Shown here piece by piece: positions 18,296 to 27,213 of a stretch of 38,906 nt of DNA. Position 1 is the stretch's first letter; the number at the start of each line of letters is the position of its first letter. Under the pieces are notes generated by a model. It ran no database searches. It was not told the DNA's origin and worked only from the letters and a program-made list of their open reading frames with translations. The position numbers and the translations under genes are program-made. The DNA is from Alphaproteobacteria bacterium (GTDB taxonomy: Bacteria; Pseudomonadota; Alphaproteobacteria; UBA9655), in the NCBI GenBank assembly GCA_019752515.1, contig JAIEMB010000010.1:1-38906 (forward strand). The letters are read 5' to 3'.

Positions 18296-18736
18296 AAGGG
18301 TTTCTCTTTGTTTTTGTCAGGTCGCTTAATGTAATGTTGCGATATTACAGAGAATAAAAATATCGCAACATTATACTATATAGACTGCAATAGCGAATCT
18401 GAGGACCACAGCATACTGATAGGTATGGCCCATAGATTTTTGCCCTTCGACTGCTGCATTTTGAAAATTTTATGTCTGCTATTTTATCTATATCTATTGC
18501 GCGATTTTGTAAATATGTCTCGTGCGATTTGTAAAACTTTTTGGTAAAAATACAGATAATTTTTTGAAAATAAAAGAATATTACACTTCACCTAAAAGGG
18601 GCTAAAAGCCTATTCTAAACCAGAATTAACACAATCATAATTACACACTCTTATACCGATGATCATCATAACTCTGAGAAAATCTGTTGTCTCGACGAAG
18701 GAGACTCTCTCAAGTTCTTAGACATATCTGGATATA
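18296..18736. other. 441-base intergenic stretch
   Basis: Apart from the perfect inverted repeat at 18332-18373 and a weak 5-bp hairpin (GTCTC/GAGAC, 18689-18705) after the minus-strand gene, I see no gene, tRNA or recognisable mobile remnant. It is AT-rich with stops in all frames. Confidence 0.5.
18332..18373. repeat. Perfect 15-bp inverted repeat, possible terminator
   Basis: TAATGTTGCGATATT (18332-18346) and AATATCGCAACATTA (18359-18373) are exact reverse complements with a 12-base loop. It begins 37 bases after the solute-binding protein stop and may end its transcript, although no T-run follows; a MITE-like end or a regulator site is also possible. Confidence 0.55.
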
Positions 18737-19312
18737 TTATAAGTAGCACTCTGCCATACAAAGTGCCACACCATATTGAGCCGAGGCTTCACCTGAATAG
18801 TTTAAACAATTTCGTTCACAGGGGCTAAGTACGCCTTTAGTATGACGCGCACAGTTAGACGTCTGACTTATATAAATTTGCTGTGGGTTTAATTTTTTTG
18901 TATATATAGCTAGATACTTTTCGCAATCACCTTTTGACTTGTTGTTCATGAGGTGTATTGTTTTACGATTATTATAGGTTAACCAGAAACTAGCTTCACA
19001 CCAAGCTGATGGCGGAAAAGTATTGCTGCCACTGCTATAATGACAATAAGCGCCGATTAATCTAATTTCTGTCTGCTGTCCATTTTGGCAAAAGTATTTA
19101 GAAGCATCAATAATTTGCCCACTACAGCAGGCTTGAGCATTTGTATCATAAGTAACCTTACCATCACAGCAAAGAATATTACTTCCAGGAAAATAGGGTT
19201 TACCATCACCGCAAATAGATTGCGCTTGGCCTTGGGAAGGAAGGGCTAAAGAAAACAAAAAAACCAATTTTCCTAACAGAGCTGATGAAAACAGGTGATA
19301 AGTGATTTTCAT
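18737..19312 (-). CDS. Exported cysteine-rich protein with galaxin-like di-Cys motifs (191 aa)
   Basis: The signal peptide is clear (GKLVFLFSLALPSQGQAQS; cleavage near residue 31). The mature N-terminal half has ILCCDGKVTYDTNAQACCSGQIID, two CC-x-G units spaced like galaxin / di-cysteine repeats known mainly from animal extracellular proteins. The second half has further cysteines (GAYCHY, AWCEASFW, GDCEKY, SNCARH, SPCERNCL, ALCMAECYL). About 16 Cys suggest a disulfide-rich secreted protein. AAGGAGG is placed well before the ATG. It stands alone, divergent from the next Cys-rich gene at 19576. Confidence 0.7.
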   Translation of the reverse strand: MKITYHLFSSALLGKLVFLFSLALPSQGQAQSICGDGKPYFPGSNILCCDGKVTYDTNAQACCSGQIIDASKYFCQNGQQTEIRLIGAYCHYSSGSNTFPPSAWCEASFWLTYNNRKTIHLMNNKSKGDCEKYLAIYTKKLNPQQIYISQTSNCARHTKGVLSPCERNCLNYSGEASAQYGVALCMAECYL

Positions 19313-19493
19313 TGTTCCTCCTTATTCAGGCCATTCGAGAGCCATTTTCTATATTGATTTTTTTTCTTAAGCGTAAACGTATATTCTTAAGAAGCAATTA
19401 ATTCTGACAGATTTCAGTTAAAATGGAAATAGAGGTTAAGGCACACCACATGGCCAAAATGTTTATTAATCTTATAATACAGATTAAGTAATT

Positions 19494-19522
19494 TTGACAA
19501 AAATATTAACATGCACTACAAT
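19494..19522 (+). promoter_or_regulatory. Consensus-like sigma-70 promoter of the 19576 gene
   Basis: TTGACA (19494-19499) and TACAAT (19517-19522) are separated by exactly 17 bases, 54 bases before the ATG. One of the best promoter matches in the window. Confidence 0.7.
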
Positions 19523-19575
19523 TAAATAAATGAAAAGTTTTATATAGTTCAGATATTTTACTAGGTAGAAAAGTC

Positions 19576-19797
19576 ATGAAAAAAGCATCCAGAAATTTGA
19601 TCAAATTTTCTTCTCTCGTTTTCTTTGTTTTGAGTCTAGTAAGCTTTCCAGCAAATAGTACAATCCCCTGTTATTGTTCTTTTCCTTGCTATTATTGGAG
19701 GGCGGCTCCTAATGCTCAAACGTGTGAAGCCTATTGTAAAACATTTAAGACGACAGTTATCACCCATGAAGCTTACATGCAGTGCATAGAAAGATAA
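19576..19797 (+). CDS. Small exported cysteine-rich peptide (73 aa)
   Basis: The signal peptide is MKKASRNLIKFSSLVFFVLSLVSFPANS. The mature part is only about 45 residues: TIPCYCSFPCYYWRAAPNAQTCEAYCKTFKTT...YMQCIER, with six cysteines. The size and Cys spacing (CxC-x3-C ... C-x3-C ... C) recall secreted toxin-like or effector peptides, but no family is recognised. A consensus promoter lies upstream; the ribosome site is weak. The signal peptide and promoter argue that the short ORF is real. Confidence 0.6.
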   Translation: MKKASRNLIKFSSLVFFVLSLVSFPANSTIPCYCSFPCYYWRAAPNAQTCEAYCKTFKTTVITHEAYMQCIER

Positions 19798-20205
19798 GAA
19801 AATAAGAAGCTCTAAACTCCTCAAGTCGCTTCTTCTTGTCCTTTCAAGGCAAACAAAATTAAGGATGTAATTTTGCGTTTGTACAGGCACCTAAACTTCC
19901 ATTCCTGAAACCTACGTTTTCTTAGATGATATCAACGGTGATTTTCCGCGTCAGTTTAGTTTGTGCTCAATGTTTTTTAAAATTTTTTAATATCCAAAGT
20001 TATCCTTAAAATCCCCTCTTTACATGAGCTAAATAAAATACTACATTAGATAAAGATATAGATTTTAAATGATTACTTAACGTGCTAAAATTTACGCGTA
20101 CTTTATTTACTCACACAACAACTACCGGTATTCGCCGGTCATAATCTCTTTCATATTTAAATTCCCTATTTTTTATTAACGAGACTTCAAGGAAGGTTGT
20201 CAAAC
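19798..20205. other. 408-base intergenic stretch before the symporter
   Basis: It contains a weak hairpin after the small peptide gene (AAGAAGC 19804-19810 / GCTTCTT 19828-19834) and ACCGG-N6-CCGGT at 20124-20139, a possible operator. No gene is seen; the symporter promoter is not obvious. Confidence 0.45.
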
Positions 20206-21378
20206 ATGTTCCGCAAAATGCCATTTATTTTAATGGCGATTATTATCGCTATAATAATTTTAGAGCCGTTTATGTCGCTAGAGATTAAATCAATGCTTTA
20301 CGCCATAAGTTTATCTATTAAATCTCTTATTATGTTCTTTCTTCCTCTTATTATTTTTGGCCTACTGTTTAAGGTCGCTTCTAACCTTGCTCATAAAGCC
20401 ACTAAAGTCATTCTTTTGATTTTTTCATGTGTGTGCCTTTCAAATTTTCTATCCACTTTAATGAGTTACTCTGTTGGTTCATGGGTTTATTTCTTTGATT
20501 TATCCCTTATGTTGCCTCAAACGTCTAAAGAACTCGATCCTTATTGGGTGTTTTCCCTTCCCAAGCTGATTGGAAATGATAAGGCTATGTTCACAGGGCT
20601 TATCTCAGGCATTCTCGTTTCTCTCATAAAACCTGATATGGCTGATAAAATTTCAGATAAATTAGAAAAGGGTGTTAGGAAAATACTTTCTTCCTTTACA
20701 ATACTTATCCCCCTCTTTGTCGCAGGTTTTGTGGTCAAGCTTCAGTTTGATGGCGTCATCACAACAATATTAAAAGATTATGCTTTGATTTTTGCTGTCA
20801 TCGTCATAGCCCAATTCAGTTATATTGCTCTTCTTTATTTTGTTTCCAACCAGTTTAACTTAAAGAAACTCTTAAAGGCGATGAAAAACATGCTCCCAGC
20901 AGCAATCGCTGGATTTAGTACAATGTCGAGCGCAGCCGCCATGCCTCTCACCATTATGGGAGCTGAAGAAAATTCAGAGGATCCCGACTTAGCACGGTCA
21001 ATCATCCCGGCCACTGTTAATATTCATCTCATCGGTGATTGCTTTGCCATTCCTATTTTTGCTTTAGCTATTTTAAAGAGTTATGGCATGGCAGAACCCT
21101 CATTTTTCGTTTATGTCATTTTTGCTCTTTATTTTGTTCTTGCTAAATTTTCTGTCGCTGCCGTTCCTGGAGGTGGTATCCTTGTTATGCTTCCCATCCT
21201 TGAAAGTCACTTAGGCTTTAATGCTGAGATGATGTCTGTAATTACAGCTCTCTACATTTTATTTGACCCTGTAATTACAAGCGCAAATGTTCTTGGAAAT
21301 GGTGGATTCGCAATCATTATTGGGAAGCTATCTTCGCTTTTGGCTCGCTCTAAACTCCCCTCACCGAAAGGAACATAA
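20206..21378 (+). CDS. Dicarboxylate/amino acid:cation symporter (SDF / DAACS family)
   Basis: A 390-residue inner-membrane carrier with about eight transmembrane segments plus re-entrant hairpins. Diagnostic stretches are the serine-rich hairpin FSTMSSAAAMPLTIMGAEE, TVNIHLIGDCFAIPIFALA, FSVAAVPGGGILVMLPIL and the TM8 region ALYILFDPVITSANVLGNG. SDF proteins import dicarboxylates or acidic/neutral amino acids with Na+ or H+; the substrate here is undetermined, and the usual NMDG-type TM7 motif is not obvious (NIHLIGD instead). An in-frame TTG at 20197 exists, but AAGGAAGG is best spaced for the ATG at 20206. Confidence 0.88.
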   Translation: MFRKMPFILMAIIIAIIILEPFMSLEIKSMLYAISLSIKSLIMFFLPLIIFGLLFKVASNLAHKATKVILLIFSCVCLSNFLSTLMSYSVGSWVYFFDLSLMLPQTSKELDPYWVFSLPKLIGNDKAMFTGLISGILVSLIKPDMADKISDKLEKGVRKILSSFTILIPLFVAGFVVKLQFDGVITTILKDYALIFAVIVIAQFSYIALLYFVSNQFNLKKLLKAMKNMLPAAIAGFSTMSSAAAMPLTIMGAEENSEDPDLARSIIPATVNIHLIGDCFAIPIFALAILKSYGMAEPSFFVYVIFALYFVLAKFSVAAVPGGGILVMLPILESHLGFNAEMMSVITALYILFDPVITSANVLGNGGFAIIIGKLSSLLARSKLPSPKGT

Positions 21379-21496
21379 TGAAAATGTTCTAAGAGAGGAA
21401 ATCAAGACCCATAAACGATATTCCCATTAACTCCTTGCATCATACTTAGAAGATGATTAGGTTAATCGAAAATGACCCATAGCGCAGTTGACTTCT

Positions 21497-22708
21497 ATGA
21501 ATTATGAGGCTTTTTTTAAGCAAAAGTTGCAAGCCATCAAAGAAGAAGGCAGATACCGTATTTTTGCAGATCTTGAGCGATGTGCCAAAGACTTCCCTTA
21601 TGCCTTTTATTACAATGAAGGGGAGCCTCGCCGTGTCGTCGTATGGTGTGCTAATGACTACCTGGCCATGGGACAACATGAAAAAGTTCTAGGTGCAATG
21701 ACAAAAGCCATTCAGCGTGTCGGGGCAGGTGCTGGAGGAACGCGAAATATCTCTGGAACCAATCATTATCATGTCTTGCTTGAACGTGAGTTAGCTGATC
21801 TTCATGATAAGGAAGCCGCTCTTATCTTTTCCTCTGGCTATGTATCTAATGAGGCGTCCATCAGTGCTTTAGCAGCCCATCTCCCAGACTGCGTTGTGTT
21901 TTCAGATGCTCATAATCATGCTTCCATTATTCATGGGATTCGTAATAGTCGCGCCCATAAAGAAATATTCCACCATAACGATCCAAAACATCTTAGAAAC
22001 CTTCTCAGTAAATATCCAAAATCGCAGGCCAAACTCATCATTTTTGAATCTGTATACTCTATGGATGGTGACATTGCCCCTATTAAGGCCTTTTGTGATC
22101 TCGCCGAAGAATTCAACGCCATTACGTTTATTGATGAGGTTCACGCTGTGGGCATGTATGGCCACAAAGGTGGCGGAATTGCTCAAAGAGATAATCAAAG
22201 CCACCGCCTCACGATTATAGAAGGAACGCTTGGAAAGGCCTTCGGTGTCGTTGGTGGCTATATTGCTGCTTCAGCTGACCTTATTGATTTTGTTAGAAGC
22301 TTTGCTTCGGGCTTTATTTTCACCACATCCATGCCCCCGGCTGTCGCTGCGGCCTCTCTGGCAAGTATTAAGCATCTTAAAGTTAGCCAAATTGAACGAC
22401 TACGCCATCAGGAAACTGTTTCAAAGGTCAAGAAAAGGCTTATGATGGCAGGCATTCCCTTTATGCAGGCTCCCTCCCATATCATTCCGATTCGGGTGGG
22501 TAATGCCCATCAGTGCAAACTTGCCTCTGATCTCCTTTTAAAAGAGCATAATATTTATGTTCAACCCATTAATTACCCTACCGTTCCTCGGGGTACGGAA
22601 AGGTTGCGTATTACCCCTTCTCCTGTCCATACCCATCAAATGATTGATGAATTGATTGATGCTTTAAAAAGCGTGTGGGATCACCTTTATATTGATTATG
22701 CGGCTTAA
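21497..22708 (+). CDS. hemA: 5-aminolevulinate synthase
   Basis: A 403-residue ALAS, the C4 (Shemin) route enzyme that joins glycine and succinyl-CoA to 5-aminolevulinate, the first step of haem synthesis in alphaproteobacteria and mitochondria. Motifs: [62 protein letters not shown] and the PLP-lysine [15 protein letters not shown]. The C-terminus has [19 protein letters not shown]. An in-frame TTG at 21488 is possible, but the ATG at 21497 gives the usual N-terminus MNYEAFF. The ELM1-like gene starts 6 bases after the stop, so cotranscription is likely. Confidence 0.97.
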   Translation: MNYEAFFKQKLQAIKEEGRYRIFADLERCAKDFPYAFYYNEGEPRRVVVWCANDYLAMGQHEKVLGAMTKAIQRVGAGAGGTRNISGTNHYHVLLERELADLHDKEAALIFSSGYVSNEASISALAAHLPDCVVFSDAHNHASIIHGIRNSRAHKEIFHHNDPKHLRNLLSKYPKSQAKLIIFESVYSMDGDIAPIKAFCDLAEEFNAITFIDEVHAVGMYGHKGGGIAQRDNQSHRLTIIEGTLGKAFGVVGGYIAASADLIDFVRSFASGFIFTTSMPPAVAAASLASIKHLKVSQIERLRHQETVSKVKKRLMMAGIPFMQAPSHIIPIRVGNAHQCKLASDLLLKEHNIYVQPINYPTVPRGTERLRITPSPVHTHQMIDELIDALKSVWDHLYIDYAA

Positions 22709-22714
22709 AGAACG

Positions 22715-23659
22715 ATGAAAACCTGTTGGACAATTACAGACGGCCACCCTGGCATGCTCAGCCAAGTGAGTGGATTAAGCGAGGCTGTTGGCCTCCCTAC
22801 TCTTCATAAAACTTGCAAAAGGCGCTGGCCATGGGGATGGCTAGGGTTGAGTTTGGGAAATCCCCTTGGGCACTTAACAGCCGATAGTGATCCTCTCTTA
22901 CCTCCTTGGCCAGATTTAGTGATTAGCTGTGGTCGCCGCTCAGCTCCCCTAGCTTTGGCAATCAAAAAAAGCAACTTGGGACATACGTTTTGTGTCCATG
23001 TTCAAAATCCTATTATAAACCACAATGCCTTTGATCTCATTGTAGCGCCTGAGCATGACAATCTTATAGGCCCAAACGTCATCTCCACAAAAGGGGCCAT
23101 TCATAAAGTAACATCTCAAAAGCTGGAAGAAGGGGTTCAAACTTATGGAGCCTTATTTCAAGACCTTCCCCGTCCCTATAGCGTCGTTCTCTTAGGGGGA
23201 GCAACGAATCGATATAAAATGCCACAAGAGGCTATTACGGAATTAATCCAAAAGATTCGTTTCATTCGAGATAAAACCCAAGGAAGCGTTCTTGTTACCC
23301 CCTCTTTTCGCACACCCTTTCGAGATGTCTTAACGAACGCATTAAAAGATGAAAAGCACATTTTCTTGGCTGAAATTGAAATATTAAATCCTTATTTTGC
23401 TATGTTAGGGCTAGCAGACTTTCTTTTTGTCACTGATGATTCTGTGAATATGGTGTGCGAAGCTTGTGTGACGAACAAGCCTGTTTATATTCTTCCTCTC
23501 CTGGGTCATAAGGAAACAAAACCCAAAAAATTTATACATCAACTCATCGAAGAAGGAATTGTCCGTCCCTTTCACGAATCTATTGAAGAGTGGACGTATA
23601 CTCCTTTTAATGATACTGAAAAAATAGCTGGCCGTATTCGAGAAAAAATGAACCTCTAA
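22715..23659 (+). CDS. Mitochondrial fission ELM1-like family protein
   Basis: A 314-residue protein with the ELM1/DUF1022 pattern: CWTITDGHPGMLSQVSGLSEAVGLP, PDLVISCGRRSAPLALAIKK, HVQNPIINHNAFDLIVAPEHD, VVLLGGATNRYKM, VTPSFRTPF and LFVTDDSVNMVCEACVTNKPVYILPL. The fold looks like a glycosyltransferase-type double Rossmann. Plant ELM1 recruits the dynamin DRP3A to mitochondria; the bacterial role is unknown and probably enzymatic, perhaps in envelope glycan or LPS metabolism. It follows hemA by 6 bases and precedes the 617-aa gene by 13. Confidence 0.85.
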   Translation: MKTCWTITDGHPGMLSQVSGLSEAVGLPTLHKTCKRRWPWGWLGLSLGNPLGHLTADSDPLLPPWPDLVISCGRRSAPLALAIKKSNLGHTFCVHVQNPIINHNAFDLIVAPEHDNLIGPNVISTKGAIHKVTSQKLEEGVQTYGALFQDLPRPYSVVLLGGATNRYKMPQEAITELIQKIRFIRDKTQGSVLVTPSFRTPFRDVLTNALKDEKHIFLAEIEILNPYFAMLGLADFLFVTDDSVNMVCEACVTNKPVYILPLLGHKETKPKKFIHQLIEEGIVRPFHESIEEWTYTPFNDTEKIAGRIREKMNL

Positions 23660-23672
23660 CTAGGAGTTACAA

Positions 23673-25526
23673 ATGGTTTTGAAAATCAAGACATTCACCA
23701 ATCAAAAACCTTGTTCATTTTTTAAGGCGCTGGGCCACCCGAGAATTACTGAGAATTTAAACACTTTCAAAAAGAATACCTACCCTACGATTTACGATCC
23801 TGAAGGACATCTTGACGATTTCTTAAGTATGACGCGCCTTCCCGCCCCCTCTAAGGTATACGTTCAAGCCATCGAAGCTTTAAAAGCTGAGACATCCCTC
23901 ATCTCAGATATCCAGAAAGATAAACCCCAAAAGCTTCTCATCCTCTCTTTTGAACCAGAGAAGCATTTAAGTCAGATAAGTCATCTCTTACCCCAAACAT
24001 GCGAAATCTCAAGCCTGAAAGAATTACGCTTACCCAACGAAATGCTCACAGATCCAAAGAATTACTTATCCGACTTAAATTTTTCAACAAATTTTGCTTT
24101 CTTCCGCGAGGAAGGAGGGTGGCATACGCGTTTAAAAAGCGCTAACTGTTGGGCTAAATATGATTCTCAAAACTCTAAACTTTGGGCCATTCTCCTGGAT
24201 GGAAAGGGAGAAGCATTAGCCCAATGGACAGAGGATATCTCTCCCACTGTTCATTCCATTGAAATTGACAGCCGGGATATAAAAAATCGGTTTAATTTAC
24301 CTGACTTTACGGGTCAACTATTCGTTCATATCACGGGCACAAAAGGACACAGTATTGTAAAATATGCCCTTGATACTTTTCATGATGACGGAACCCTTTC
24401 TGCAACCCACGATGCAAATGCTTGGCCTCCTGAATATTTTTCTGGCCTTCCTGCTCCTCGTGAAGGAGAGAAGGTTATTTTGTGGCTTCAAAACAGCCAT
24501 CCAATCACTGTTCCCGCCCATGGTGTCAGTCTAAATCTTATGGGAGATACCCATAGCGCTACGCTCACTCAGGATATCCCTCCTTTTGGAACTTATGAAC
24601 TTAATGTAGAAACCTATTTTCCGAAAGCCCATTGGCCTCAACAGATTGAACTTCATGCGGGAAATTATTTTGTACGACCTCGCTACGAAGTTATTAATTC
24701 AAAAGGTTATAGATGCATGGCACACATGAATGTGGAACGGGTGGATTTAAAACCTGATACAAAACTAAAAGAACTGCAAGATCTTCTGGGAAAAGGATTT
24801 ATTTTGCCTGCACCTCTTTTTCCAACAGATCATTTTACCACCTCTATTCTTCCCACACCTATGAGTCGAGAGCTGCGTTTCCTCCCTGTTAAAGCTCTCA
24901 TCTATGATAAGGAAGGCGCGCTCAAAGCCAATTATACTTTTGGCAACCTTCCTCGTTATCACAAAGAACAACTGGTCCTCCATAACGTCCATGAATTGGG
25001 ACAAGACTATGGTCATGTAGAACTTGTTTATGATTTCAAAGCAGGTGATGAAGCTGATGGATGGCTCCACGCGCTCTTTCGTTATGAGCATAAGACCCTT
25101 CCTGCTCAAGCCGAAACCAGTTTTGGAAGTCATATTTTTAATACGGCCCTCACCTACAAAAATGAACCCCAATCTTATAAAGGTCCCCCTCCAGGTCTTA
25201 CAACAGGTCTTTTCTTAAGAGTAGATGATGACATAGAAACATTTTGTCACCTTATTTATCCCGTCTCTATATCGTGGCATAAGACATCAGACACGCAACT
25301 TATCCTTTATACAAAGGAGGGGACACCCATTGCTGAAGCTTCCTTAAAAGTTCCTCAAAGCGGGTCACGACAATGGATTTACCAAGATACGTTTTCCCCT
25401 GCAGACCGCCAAAAAGCCCGAGGAGGCTATGTGATTATAAACGATAAAACATGCCGACTTTTTGGGTACCATGGACTACGACATAAAAATGGTAACTTCA
25501 GCCTAGATCACATGTTTGGATTTTAG
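23673..25526 (+). CDS. Conserved hypothetical protein, 617 aa
   Basis: I recognise no functional family. The protein lacks a signal peptide and transmembrane segments and is rich in beta-type sequence. It contains ATHDANAWPPEYFSGLPAP, VILWLQNSHPITVPAHG, LNLMG, IPPFGTYELNV and WPQQIELHAGNYFVRPRYEV, a stretch that looks strongly constrained and Ig/beta-sandwich-like. An N-terminal GHPRITENL segment precedes it. TAGGAG stands upstream of the ATG, 13 bases after the ELM1-like gene, so it is probably the third gene of a hemA operon. It converges on the 25538 gene with an 11-base gap and no visible terminator. Confidence 0.75.
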   Translation: MVLKIKTFTNQKPCSFFKALGHPRITENLNTFKKNTYPTIYDPEGHLDDFLSMTRLPAPSKVYVQAIEALKAETSLISDIQKDKPQKLLILSFEPEKHLSQISHLLPQTCEISSLKELRLPNEMLTDPKNYLSDLNFSTNFAFFREEGGWHTRLKSANCWAKYDSQNSKLWAILLDGKGEALAQWTEDISPTVHSIEIDSRDIKNRFNLPDFTGQLFVHITGTKGHSIVKYALDTFHDDGTLSATHDANAWPPEYFSGLPAPREGEKVILWLQNSHPITVPAHGVSLNLMGDTHSATLTQDIPPFGTYELNVETYFPKAHWPQQIELHAGNYFVRPRYEVINSKGYRCMAHMNVERVDLKPDTKLKELQDLLGKGFILPAPLFPTDHFTTSILPTPMSRELRFLPVKALIYDKEGALKANYTFGNLPRYHKEQLVLHNVHELGQDYGHVELVYDFKAGDEADGWLHALFRYEHKTLPAQAETSFGSHIFNTALTYKNEPQSYKGPPPGLTTGLFLRVDDDIETFCHLIYPVSISWHKTSDTQLILYTKEGTPIAEASLKVPQSGSRQWIYQDTFSPADRQKARGGYVIINDKTCRLFGYHGLRHKNGNFSLDHMFGF

Positions 25527-25537
25527 AATGAACAAGC

Positions 25538-26908
25538 TCAGCGCTTGTTGAAAGCAGAGTTGTTCCGCATATAAACCCTTTTCTTCGTACTCTTCACTTG
25601 CAGCAGGGCATGTTTTCTTTTTCTAGAAACATGCACTTTCTTCTTTTGTAAGTTGCGCTTTCTTTGCAAAAACTTAACAGAGCCCTTCGTGGATTTTGGA
25701 AGATTTTTGACAGATGGTGTAGTTCTCCTGGCTTTTAGCTGGGTTGGAGCAGTAGATCTTTTTACCTGTGGAACAGCACCTCGGCGGCTAGCAGGCTTTC
25801 TTACTGAGGGAGTAGCAACTGGTCGAACAGGAGGCTTTCTTTCTGGGGAAGAAGTAACTGATCGAACAGCAGGCTTTCTTATTGGGGGAATAGCCACGGG
25901 TTGAACAGCAGGATGATATTCAAGAAGCTCTCTCAATCTTTGAAAGGACTTTCCACGATTATTGAATTCTGGTGCCTCTTGAAGTCTCTGGCATAAGGTG
26001 AAAAACTCTGTGTTACTTCGCGTATGTACTCCAGAGGGTAATCGTCTGAAATTTCTTTCATTGTTATCTCTCTCACCCCATAATTCATCATATACTTTAT
26101 TTACTTGATTATTGCTAAAAAGGAAATGCAACGTTGCAATAGCTTTATTTGCTCCTCCTTCTGTATACTTTACATAGGACCAAAAACTCTCACCTCTCGG
26201 ATCTAACCCTGTAATTCCAATGGGCACAGGTGATACAACTTCAGGACAGCGATGGGTAATCGGATCTGGATTGCCCGGATGAACAATGGAAGATTTATTT
26301 CGCACCAAGCTCTTTTTAATTTGACCATCTCTACCTCGTTCGTTTGAGATGCTCACCCCATTCTCTGGTTGAATGACATTAAGCCTTACCTGTTGAGAGT
26401 CACTTTCAGTGAGCATGAGGTCTATAGTTCTCCAGGCATTATAGTTACCTTCTGTTGGAGAAAGAGGGTCTGTTCCATACTGAGCGTAGAAGGAAGGAGT
26501 CAAATCTTCACTGATTCTTGGTAGACGCTGACCAACCACAAATATTTTAACGGAATCTGATGTGATACGATCTTCAGCCATTTTCGATCGAATAGCTTGA
26601 GGAAGAAGAGGGATATGAGAAGGAGGTATATGGATGGATATCGGAACTTGGGGGTGTAGATGCGCGTGCGTATCCTTAATATAATCCTGAAGCAAGGGTG
26701 TTTTCGGTAAGCGTGAAAGAGCAGGGTTCTTATAAAGTCCTGTAGGACCTTTGTGATCAGGATAAGCTCCAGGAGGGTAAATATCGAGCGTTCTTTTATC
26801 CCGATCTACTTCAAAGTCCCAATTAACAGCCATGCTGGGTTTTAATAAAAAACAACTAAGATTAAAAAACGCCAAAATTATTTGAAAATTAAAGGAACTC
26901 TTTTTCAT
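25538..26908 (-). CDS. Exported protein with 13-residue repeats and a strongly basic C-terminal tail (456 aa)
   Basis: The signal peptide is MKKSSFNFQIILAFFNLSCFLLKPSMA. Residues about 30-320 form a soluble domain of unknown family (SIHIPPSHIPLLPQAIRSKM, ESFWSYVKYTEGGANKAIATLHFLF). From residue 334 come four tandem 13-residue units (AVQPVAIPPIRKP, AVRSVTSSPERKP, PVRPVATPSVRKP and a degenerate fourth). The last 70 residues are almost purely basic (KRSTAPTQLKARRTTPSVK, LQRKRNLQKKKVHVSRKRK, STKKRVYMR). The tail resembles histone-H1-like or nuclear-localisation sequence, so a nucleic-acid-binding effector is possible; this is inference. No good ribosome site is seen. Confidence 0.7.
   Translation of the reverse strand: MKKSSFNFQIILAFFNLSCFLLKPSMAVNWDFEVDRDKRTLDIYPPGAYPDHKGPTGLYKNPALSRLPKTPLLQDYIKDTHAHLHPQVPISIHIPPSHIPLLPQAIRSKMAEDRITSDSVKIFVVGQRLPRISEDLTPSFYAQYGTDPLSPTEGNYNAWRTIDLMLTESDSQQVRLNVIQPENGVSISNERGRDGQIKKSLVRNKSSIVHPGNPDPITHRCPEVVSPVPIGITGLDPRGESFWSYVKYTEGGANKAIATLHFLFSNNQVNKVYDELWGERDNNERNFRRLPSGVHTRSNTEFFTLCQRLQEAPEFNNRGKSFQRLRELLEYHPAVQPVAIPPIRKPAVRSVTSSPERKPPVRPVATPSVRKPASRRGAVPQVKRSTAPTQLKARRTTPSVKNLPKSTKGSVKFLQRKRNLQKKKVHVSRKRKHALLQVKSTKKRVYMRNNSAFNKR
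25754..25909. repeat. 39-bp tandem repeat inside the basic-tail gene
   Basis: Three clear 39-base copies (25793-25831, 25832-25870, 25871-25909), each beginning AGGCTTTCTT on the plus strand, with a degenerate fourth copy at 25754-25792. The period is 13 codons, so copy number can change without breaking the frame. Confidence 0.85.
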
Positions 26909-26939
26909 AAGGGCACAACTCTACATTAGAAAATCTCCA

Positions 26940-27052
26940 CGGGCTTACGCCCGCAGTATCTTCTATTTCGTACTTCATTCGCCCAATACATGAGTCGATG
27001 CATATGCTCTTCATTGTTTTGGGAATACTACATCCCTGAGTTTACACTCAGG
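26940..27052. other. Two short fold-backs, possible IS200/IS605-type end remnant
   Basis: CGGGC-TTAC-GCCCG (26940-26953) and CCTGAG-TTTACA-CTCAGG (27035-27052) are small perfect hairpins about 80 bases apart, the second followed by ATTTTACG. Subterminal imperfect hairpins of this look are found at IS200/IS605 ends, but no tnpA or tnpB remains. The surrounding 26909-27152 has no gene. Confidence 0.35.
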
Positions 27053-27144
27053 ATTTTACGCTCTACGTATAAATTGAATTATACATATTTATTATTATAA
27101 CACAACAACAATTTCTTAAAAATAAGCTTGCTTTTTTGTCAGAA

Positions 27145-27152
27145 GTAAAATT
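27145..27152. repeat. Left target-site duplication of IS1-family copy B
   Basis: GTAAAATT here is repeated exactly at 29902-29909, bracketing the inverted repeats of the outer element. An 8-bp duplication fits the IS1 family. Confidence 0.85.
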
Positions 27153-27213
27153 AGGAGTGTTAATTAAAAGAGAGGCGCGATATACACCCTTCAAATAACA
27201 AGAGAAGGCAGGA

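Noticed and set aside
25754-25909. Regular 39-bp repeats as a possible CRISPR array
   Set aside because: The units are directly adjacent without spacers, keep a 13-codon period and lie inside an open reading frame, so they are a coding tandem repeat.
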